From: Roridomyces roridus
Taxonomy: Eukaryota > Basidiomycota > Agaricomycetes > Agaricales > Mycenaceae
NCBI GenBank assembly: GCA_029378245.1
Contig: JARKIF010000043.1
Coordinates: forward strand, 398,546-462,545
Direction of reading: 5' to 3'
Length of the DNA stretch: 64,000 nucleotides
Below, one piece after another: positions 57,096 through 64,000 of this stretch (the first letter of the stretch is position 1; each line of letters starts with the position of its first letter). Under the pieces are notes generated by a model. It saw only the letters and a list, made by a program, of their open reading frames with translations. It was not told the origin of the DNA and searched no databases. The position numbers and the translations under genes were made by a program.

Positions 57096-58568
57096 ATGGG
57101 GGACATGTACACTCTAACAACCGCCCTCCTCCTCGCGCGTTCTGACTCGGGATCAACACCACGCGTCCATGACCTCATCGCCGAATGCATGGCCAACATC
57201 GTAGCTTTCGAGTCGCAAATCAAGCACCTGGAGCGTCTGCGTGCTAGGGAATACAGCCTCATTGCTGCCCTGCGACTCGTCATCTCCCCAGCTCGTACAT
57301 TGCCCGTAGACGTGCTCGGACGGATCTTTTTGCTTGCTCTGGACCTGGGCGCGTCGGATGGGACAGCGCTGGGTGGGATGAGGGGCGTGTTGACTGTGAG
57401 CCACGTTTGCCAGCAGTGGAGGAAGGCAGCGCTCGAGACACCGCAGTTGTGGGCTACGCAGCCGTTCCCTATCGTCTCCGATGGGAGGCAGTTGGTCAAG
57501 GCGACGGAGGGGTTTTTGGCAGCGTTCAGCACCTCTTCCGATTCCAGTTTCCTTTGGAGAGGAGGGTGGGCCCCTTGTGGAGGTGCTGTGCGCGATAGCA
57601 AAAAGATGGCGCACGCTCTCCCTGTCGACCAGATTGCTGGGCAGTCTCTCCAAGCTTTCGAGCGGCAGCTTGACTGCTCTGGAAAGTCTCGATCTCCGCG
57701 GTGACAAGGCGGAGCGCGCCAACCCGGACTACTTTCCTGGTCTCTCCCCATCTTCGTCGTGCCACCTTCTGGCACGTCAAAGACCTCGACACGCTCCCCA
57801 TCCCATGGTCCCAACTCACGACCTTCGCCCTCGCAGACGAATCGCCCGGAATCTGCCTCGAGATCGTATCACGATGCCCGAGCCTGGTTTCTGCGACGTT
57901 ACACATGTCGGGATGGCCCCAGTCCGTCTCACCGACGGATGCCGACCCCGTCCTACTCCCTCGCATGCAGAGCCTCGAGATGCACATCTCCAACACGTCC
58001 TCCGACGAGCATTTTACCCCATTCCTACAACGTCCTGAGCCTCCCCTCCCTCACCGCGCTCAAGATGTACGGCGAATACCACTCGGGCGTCATTACCTGG
58101 TCCAATACGGCGTTCACGCACTTCCAACTGCGGTCCCCGTTGATCCAGCAGCTGCAAATCGACCATTGTGCTCTGACGTCCGAGGACCTGCAGGCCGTCG
58201 TACAACACGCGCCCAACTTGACGCATTTGGAAATCTACAACTGCTCCAACTGCATCGACGACGCTTTCCTGGCAATTCTACGACACATCCCATCCGATGC
58301 GAGTACGCCTGTAGTGGTACCCAAACTCGAGGTTCTCTGGCTCTCGTCCCCGCGGTGCGACTTTGACGAGGCGACGCTGACGAATATGGTCGAGTCGCGA
58401 TGGTGGACGGACCAAGAGGAGCGGGTGATGTTTGCGCCGCCTGCTGTTGTGCGGCTGCGGGATGTCAAGTATACGAGTTCGAGGAGATTTAGTCAGAAAT
58501 TTGAGAGGACGGTGAGGATGTTTAGGGAAGAGGGGCTGAAGATCCAGACGACGGTAAAAATTTCGTAG
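57096..58568 (+). CDS. F-box/LRR protein, frame interrupted three times
   Basis: The F-box segment is RTLPVDVLGRIFLLALDLG...LTVSHVCQQWRKAALETPQLW, preceded by a coiled-coil-like AECMANIVAFESQIKHLERL. This is the usual layout of Agaricomycete F-box proteins. The leucine-rich part follows in three frames. Near 57520 the reading moves to APLPIPVSFGEEGGPLVEVL and TRLLGSLSKLSSGSLTALES. Near 57710 it moves to FWHVKDLDTLPIPWSQLTTF and IVSRCPSLVSATLHMSGW. Near 58020 it returns to SLPSLTALKMYGEYH, which runs to the stop (TTVKIS). No introns can explain these shifts. Either a recent pseudogene or three sequencing indels. Presumed SCF substrate receptor if functional. Confidence 0.7.
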
Positions 58569-58595
58569 ATATGCATGAATCAATTACATTCACGA

Positions 58596-59562
58596 CTATA
58601 GTGGTGTCTCTACAGCAACTTGCGCGGCTTGTTTCCGCTCAGCTAGAATATTATCCGCACGCCTCCAAACATACTCGTTCTCCTCCGACTGTGATCGTTC
58701 GCTCTTTTCGTCGAGACAGACTTGGACGATGCGCTCATCGAAACAGTAGTCGTCCCGCGGCTTCAGTTGGGAGCCTTTCCACGAAATCAAAATGGCGTCG
58801 AGACTCGGGAACGCCAAGCAGAACTGCTTGAGCAGGGCGTCACTTGGCCGTTCTTTGTATGAATGAAAACCGAAATGGGTCAGGCGAGGAAATTGTGAGA
58901 CCGTCCGAGTGAGGCTGGATGCAGATGCTTCAATTTCCTCGTAGTTGTAGAAGCTTATGGACAGATGGGTGAGGTTGGGGAACAGAGGTGGTTCGGCGAC
59001 CCGAATCTCCGCCACTTGCATGAATTGGGCATATCGAGTCCCCAGCCGCTTGAGAGGGAGCTGGCGAATGAGAGGGAGGAGTTGGGATACGTCATGGTCC
59101 CGAAGGGTAAGACCTGTCTGGAGGTAGTACCCGAACTGCTCTACTGCCGTGCACGTAGACAGGATGCACACAAGGGCGGGAATGGGGTCCACGCGAGGCC
59201 ACGGCTTGTTCGGGCAGGTCGACCCGATGTGAACCAGACACGAAGGCCCGATGCATATGTGTTTGACCGCGATGGAGAAGAGGCCCGGAGGCTCGATACG
59301 CTTGAGCAAGGGCAGGTAATGCGCTAGATCATTTGCGAGCATGAGGTCTATGGCTTCGTAGCGGATGAGAGAGATCCTGTACTGAATTCAGCGCCATGTC
59401 CTGGATACTACCGAGGTGTACTAGGACGGACCAATATTGGACATGGGTGGCAACCTTGCCGAGTTTCCGTCTGAGATTCTCATCGTAGCCTCCATATTGG
59501 TATGAGGATCTGAAAGCAATCTCGAAGATTTCGCGCTCCAGCTCCGAGGGTAGTGTTGGCAT
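58596..59562 (-). CDS. Short F-box-like family protein C
   Basis: Exons 59432-59562 and 58596-59376 give 303 aa. The start MPTLPSELEREIFEIAFRS and the intron after the Trp codon are those of the family. The body has HICIGPSCLVHIG, AVEQFGYYLQ, LIRQLPLKRLGTRYAQFMQV, FPNLTHLSISFYNYEE and FPRLTHFGFHSYKERPSDAL, ending in a Lys/Ala-rich helix. The 3' end lies 28 bp from the stop of the convergent F-box/LRR gene. Confidence 0.82.
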
Positions 59563-59651
59563 GATTTTAGGTGGTGGTGGTGGAAAAGAGGGTTGACGTC
59601 GGGGCCGAGCCCCTATCTTCGAGTCGCTCGAGTCAACCTTAAATTCCAAGT

Positions 59652-60530
59652 CTAACAAGCCGTGTAATGAAATATAGTGAGAAAATCGTGGATAAACGCC
59701 GATGTCGCCTGCCGAGCGGCAATGGTACGTTCAGCACGAGTCCACAAATTATTATCCTTGGAGTCCAAAAGGTCCCAAGCCTGCAGATTATTCGCCGTGA
59801 GCATGGGTACCACCACGCCAGTGCCGTCAGGAAAACCCTCCTCCGCGTCGACGACGACAACGAGGACTGCAAGATTGGGAAGACCCGACAGTATGAGCTC
59901 GATGTGGGCCGTTCGTACACCTTCCATCAAGGTTAGATGGGTCAATCAGGGGAAGCCTGCGAAGGTCTTGGACGAGCCGTTGAGTGAACTGCCGCGTATC
60001 CTCCAGCTCGACGACTTCCCGGACAACAAACTCTAAATGGGTGAGGCTGGGCAAGATTATTGGTGCCACAGAGCCGGCGACAATATTACAAAACAAAAGT
60101 GCCGATGCTCGATGGACAACCGATGAACATTGAAGCGAGAGTCCGCGTATGAGGCGAGGCAGTTCGGTTTTACTGCCTTCATCGATCCAGCATACGAGCT
60201 GCTCGAGCGCAGGGGCATATAGAGATGATCTTGACCACATACTTGCCCAGAAACCCGATAGCCGAAGGACAGATTCTTGACCGCGAATAATGCAGGCTGC
60301 TTGTAATGAATTGCTTTCCAGAATTGGGATGCATTGTAGTAGCTCCTTATCTTGGGGCATGGGGGAGTCAAGTACGGGCCAGAGCAAGTGAATCTAGTAG
60401 CTGACCAGACTCGAACACGTTGAGCAACTAATGTGAGGTTCAGACGGTCATCGGGATTGCAACGATATGCGAGTTCAGATCGTGCGTTCGAGTTCAGGTG
60501 GAAGAATTTCTGACGACATGGTAGTTGAGA
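59652..60530 (-). pseudogene. F-box-like family pseudogene
   Basis: The first exon has lost bases (ELER then TI* instead of EIFELAYRC), giving an immediate stop. The body survives in pieces in different frames: FWKAIHYKQPALFAVKNLSFGYRVS, APALEQLVCWIDEGSKTELPRLIRGL, LPSLTHLEFVVREVVELED and ILSGLPNLAVLVVVVDAEEG. Order and orientation match the family members on both sides. Confidence 0.78.
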
Positions 60531-60689
60531 GCAAGTTGGAATCAGATCAGATCATGATCACGCCTGTCAACGACGATGTGCCGTCGGCACTCCACCGTGT
60601 CTACCAAAGCTCTCAACGGATTCCAAGCCACCGGCAGCTTCGGCACGTTTCCAAAGGAATTTCACAGATCATAAATTGTCAAAGAGATA

Positions 60690-61560
60690 CTAGTCCTTAG
60701 CGGCCTCCTTCGCAGCCGCCTGCCTCGCAGCAAGTGCGCGTTCAGCACGCGCCCATATATTGCCCTCTTCAGAGTGATAAACCTCCCATTCCACCGGCAA
60801 TGACTCCTCCGAAATCTGCACCACACCACCGGAGTATTCGTCCGACACCTCGGTCTCAGTGGCGACGATGAGGATGACCACTGCGAGATTCGGGAGACCT
60901 GAAGTTATCAAGTCCACCCGCACCGGTTGGGCGCATATTGGAAAGGCTATATGTGTGAGTCGGGGAAGTTTGCGGAGCTCCTGGACGAGCTGCTGAGTGA
61001 ATCGAAGCTCGTCTTCGTCCTTGTTCCAAATGACGAGCTCTAAATGAGTGAGGTTGATCCACGGGAGGTATTCCAGCGCGGAGGCCGCGAGAATGTTTGC
61101 AAAGTGCTTGCGCTCGATGGACAAGCAGCAGAGTGGAAGCTGGCGAATGAGAAGTGGTAGTTGAGGTGAATCGTTCTGCCGGACCCAGCATGCGAGTTGC
61201 TCGACCGCAGGACATAGAGAGACAATCTCCACTGCCTGCGTTGGCGAGACGTCATAGGTAAGGGAGAGTTTCTTGACGGCGGTGAAGAAGACAGGATCCT
61301 TTTGTCGTGCTGCTTCCAAGAATTTGGTAGCACCATTGTTGGTTGTTAGTTTTACTGTTTCGTAGACGAGAATGTCAATCCTGGGCTGAGGATTCAAGCT
61401 CAAGCGCTCGAGAAACAAGGGGAAAAAATAAGCCAACCAGACTCGAACGCGCTGGGCGACCAATTTGAGGTTCAGACCGTCCATGGGATTGCAACGATAC
61501 GCGAGTTCGAAGATCTCGCGTTCGAGTTCAGGTGGAAGAAATTCCGAAGTCGGACATGGT
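60690..61560 (-). CDS. Short F-box-like family protein D, N-terminus shifted
   Basis: The body reads VKLTTNNGATKFLEAARQKDPVFFTAVKKLSLTYDV, AVEQLACWVRQNDSPQLPLLIRQL, INLTHLELVIWNKDED, LPRLTHIAFP and ALAARQAAAKEAAKD. The usual intron after the Trp codon is here 57 bp and in frame, so splicing makes no frame difference. The F-box-like start (LPPELEREIFELAYRCNP) is present but one base out of frame with its ATG at 61556. Translation could start at the internal ATG 61484 (MDGLNL), losing the F-box-like helices. Probably damaged. Confidence 0.65.
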
Positions 61561-61747
61561 GGTTGAGAACAAGATGGAAATCTGATTCAAATCACATCAC
61601 TGACAGATCCAGATCACACCCTTCAAGTTCAGCGACTTGTTCTACCAGATTATCTACTGTATCGATATCTTTAACCACTCGGGCCACTCATCCGACGACA
61701 GCAGCCGCACCTCGTTTCCGCCCAGCTATGATTTCATCAGCAAGCTT

Positions 61748-62519
61748 TCACACCCTCCGACGATCGCTGCCGCGGACTTCGACGATTCTCTGATCGAAGA
61801 GATAATCGTTGCGCGGCTCTTCCCGGCGTTTCCATGAAAATGCAATACACTGGAGATCGGGCAGCGCTGAGCGAAATTTCTTCAAAAGGGCGTCACTGGG
61901 GCGTCCAGGTCCATCGAACGCAAAATGTGTGAGGCGAGGAAATTGCGAGATCGTCCCAAGTAGGGCGGATGAACTCCCTAGGTCATCGGACTCGTAGAAG
62001 GTTAGGGATAGATGGGTGAGGTTGGGGTATACTGGTGCCTCGGGAATGCGGATATCCACCACCTCCGTGAACAGTGCGTATTCAATGTACAGCTGATTGA
62101 GAGGGAATTGTCGGAAGAAAGGGACTATGGCATGATGACCATCAAATCACCTGGACAGTATGCGAAGAAGATTAGGGACGTTCTCTGGCCGCCGGTCCAA
62201 GCTCAGACACAAGAGCCCAATTGTCAAGTCTTTGACTGCGCTGAACAAGAAGCCAGGAAGGCTGGGTGTCGATGAGGTTCGAGTGATGGGTTACTAGATG
62301 GCCAGAATGACCCAGATGTACACTTTTGTATCGGATGAGGTTGATCCTATGTAGCTGTAGTTCAGCGCCATATCCTGTATATTTTGAGCAGGAAACTGAC
62401 CAGTACTCGACACGAGGGGCAACCTGGCCTAGTTTCTCTGCGAGCTTCTCATCCCACGGTTGGGATCTGTAAGCGATCTCGAAAATCATGCGCTCCAGTT
62501 CCAAGGGTATCGTTGGCAT
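61748..62519 (-). pseudogene. F-box-like family pseudogene
   Basis: It starts well (MPTIPLELERMIFEIAYRS ... VEYW, then a normal donor and acceptor). The second exon drifts out of frame near 62280 and has lost the AVEQ block. The remainder is in another frame: PNLTHLSLTFYESDD, FPRLTHFAFDGPGRPSDALL and LFDQRIVEV. Closest to family protein C. Confidence 0.75.
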
Positions 62520-62679
62520 GTTGGGGAGGTAGTGGTCGTTGTGAGGATGGGTCCAACGTACCGCAGCTTATTATAAGAAACTTTGGCCACAGCTTGATCC
62601 GGAATTATGCCGCCACTCTTGTTCTCCAGACAAGTCGATTGTGAGTCCAGGATCTCCATGAACAAGAAGGTTGATTGTG

Positions 62680-62930
62680 GGGCCGAGCGCCAGAGTCAGA
62701 CAAAGGCAGCCAAGTTGACCTTTAGACGGTCGCTAGGATGGCGTCGTTATCCGAGTTCGAACATCGCACCTTCGAGCTCAGGTAGAAGAATTCTCGACCC
62801 AGACATGGTGGTTGAGAGCAAGCCTCCAGAACCGCATCAGACACTGAATGATCCCCGGCAGAGTCCACAATATAGGGTTCCAATTCGTTCGATGACAGTA
62901 TGCGAAGAAGGGCAGGGACGGGGTTCAAGC
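62680..62930 (-). pseudogene. F-box-like family relic
   Basis: Two fragments only: a decayed start (ILLPELEGAMFELG, then a stop) at about 62760-62808 and NPVPALLRILSSNELEP at about 62885-62928, in reversed internal order relative to a normal gene. No intact body. Confidence 0.5.
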
Positions 62931-63043
62931 AGTCATTCAGACACGGCGCCGCAATTTACTATAGGACCTTGACCGCGGCTTGGTGTCGATTTCCAGACAT
63001 CACATGCATCTCGCAAAACGCATAATCGTAGGCTGGCTGTTAG

Positions 63044-63928
63044 CTATACTACCTCTGATTCTTCCGCAGCCGTTGACGCCTCCCGCGCAGCAATGATGCG
63101 CTCAGCACGAACCCACAAATTGTCCTCCTCGGAATGGTAAATCTCCCAATGATCTTGTTTATACTCCGCGGAAGAAGTGGGCACCACAACACGAGCCAAG
63201 TTGTCAGGGAGGTCCTCTTCCATGTCGGTGGCGACAACAACAACTGCGAGATTCGGAAGTGCCGAAATTATGGGCTCTATGCGGGCCCTTCGTACACTTT
63301 CCGACAATATCAGGTGTGTCAACCGGGGAAGCTTACGGAGGTCTTGGACGAGTCGTTGGGTGAGCTGCAATCCATCCTCCGCGACATTCCAAAAGATGAG
63401 TTCTAAATGGGTGAGGTCGGGAAACAGTGTGGGTGCATCAGAGTCAGGGACCACAATGTTGGAGAAGTGCCCGTGCTCGATGGACAAGCGATGAGGTGGA
63501 AGGGCGCGGATGAGAGGAGGTAGTTCTGGCCTATCTTCCTGCTGAACCCAGCATACAAGGTTCTTGATTGCAGGGCATAGGGAGAGGATCTCCGCCGCCT
63601 GCGTTGGCATGATATGATATGCAACCGACAGATTCTTGACGGCGGTCAGGAAGGCGGGCTCCTTTTGTTGAGCTGCTTCCAAGAATCGGGCAGCAGCTTT
63701 GCGGGATCGGAGTTTTACTGTTTTGTAGATAAGAATGTCGATCCTGAGTAAGCTCAAGCAACTTGGAAAGATATGTAGGAAGACGGAGCCTACCAAGCCC
63801 GGACACGCTGGGCAACCAATTTGATGTTCAAGGCGTCTTCGGGCCCATTGCAGCAATATGCTGAGTTCAAAAATCTCGCGTTCGAGTTCAGTTGGAAGAA
63901 TTTCTGGCGACATGGTGGTCGAGAACAA
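63044..63928 (-). CDS. Short F-box-like family protein E, frame kept only with the intron unspliced
   Basis: An uninterrupted 294-codon frame from MFSTTMSPEILPTELEREIF to AAEESEVV. After the F-box-like start the frame has one extra base (CTCAGCATATTGC, against CTCGCATATTGC in relatives). It therefore reads nonsense through the rest of exon 1 and through the 50-bp family intron, then re-enters the correct frame because 50+1 is divisible by three. The body is normal: AAQQKEPAFLTAVKNLSVAY, LVCWVQQEDRPELPPLIRAL, FPDLTHLELIFWNVAEDG, LPRLTHLILSES and NLAVVVVATDMEEDLPD. Confidence 0.65.
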   Translation of the reverse strand: MFSTTMSPEILPTELEREIFELSILLQWARRRLEHQIGCPACPGLVGSVFLHIFPSCLSLLRIDILIYKTVKLRSRKAAARFLEAAQQKEPAFLTAVKNLSVAYHIMPTQAAEILSLCPAIKNLVCWVQQEDRPELPPLIRALPPHRLSIEHGHFSNIVVPDSDAPTLFPDLTHLELIFWNVAEDGLQLTQRLVQDLRKLPRLTHLILSESVRRARIEPIISALPNLAVVVVATDMEEDLPDNLARVVVPTSSAEYKQDHWEIYHSEEDNLWVRAERIIAAREASTAAEESEVV

Positions 63929-64000
63929 GTCACAGGCGCATCAGAATTCTCAATGATCCACATCACTACCGGGTCGCGGCAATTGAAGGAGCTAGTTGTA

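Overview
The window is a piece of a basidiomycete (Agaricomycetes) nuclear genome. Introns are short (about 40-60 bp, GT..AG) and dense, nuclear tRNA genes carry introns, and there are fungal markers: SNF1/AMPK, an ERT1-type Zn2Cys6-PAS regulator, an atypical G-alpha, and NACHT/NB-ARC NLRs. A large short-F-box-like family and mucin-like membrane proteins suggest a Ceratobasidiaceae/Rhizoctonia-like fungus. That last step is inference from family resemblance, not a search.

Layout. 1-2510 (-): NB-ARC/TPR NLR, 3' end outside the window. 2563-4690: transposon debris (short LTR element, Tourist-like MITE, possible hAT-like MITE). 4814-6810: six intron-containing tRNA genes (Lys, Val, Ala, Lys, Leu, Met). 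7018-8746 (+): two small single-pass membrane proteins. 9079-12856 (-): PX-AGC protein kinase. 14479-17304 (+): two F-box-like genes with a dead copy between them. 17495-18191 (-): unknown protein. 18399-21302 (-): mucin-like receptor with tandemly duplicated exons. 22047-23570: acidic protein (+) and FMN-binding PNPOx-like protein (-). 23780-35930: large inverted duplication of a CorA-type Mg transporter whose arms enclose a G-alpha gene (-), a multi-domain RNA-repair protein (+) and adenosine kinase (+). 36084-40717 (+): NACHT-ankyrin NLR with a glycine-rich tail. 40900-54131: second large inverted duplication, of an eEF2-like protein without GTPase motifs, enclosing SNF1 (-), ERT1 (+), a DUF1989 protein (-) and agmatinase (-). 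54311-64000: YPI1, a sulfotransferase with a stop codon, an F-box/LRR gene with frame breaks, and a cluster of F-box-like genes and pseudogenes.

Functional themes. SNF1 and ERT1 sit back to back and both act in carbon control. Agmatinase and the DUF1989 protein are adjacent and both belong to amine/urea nitrogen metabolism. The RNA-repair protein combines phosphatase, kinase and ligase modules in one chain. Much of the rest is birth-and-death sequence: two inverted duplications, an F-box-like family at every stage of decay, and two AT-richer NLR islands.

Caution. Several conserved genes, notably SNF1, contain clusters of one-base insertions that together nearly restore the frame. This points to residual indel errors in the assembly at least in places, so some 'pseudogenes' may be artefacts. 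Exon joins were made by hand from splice signals and frame continuity.
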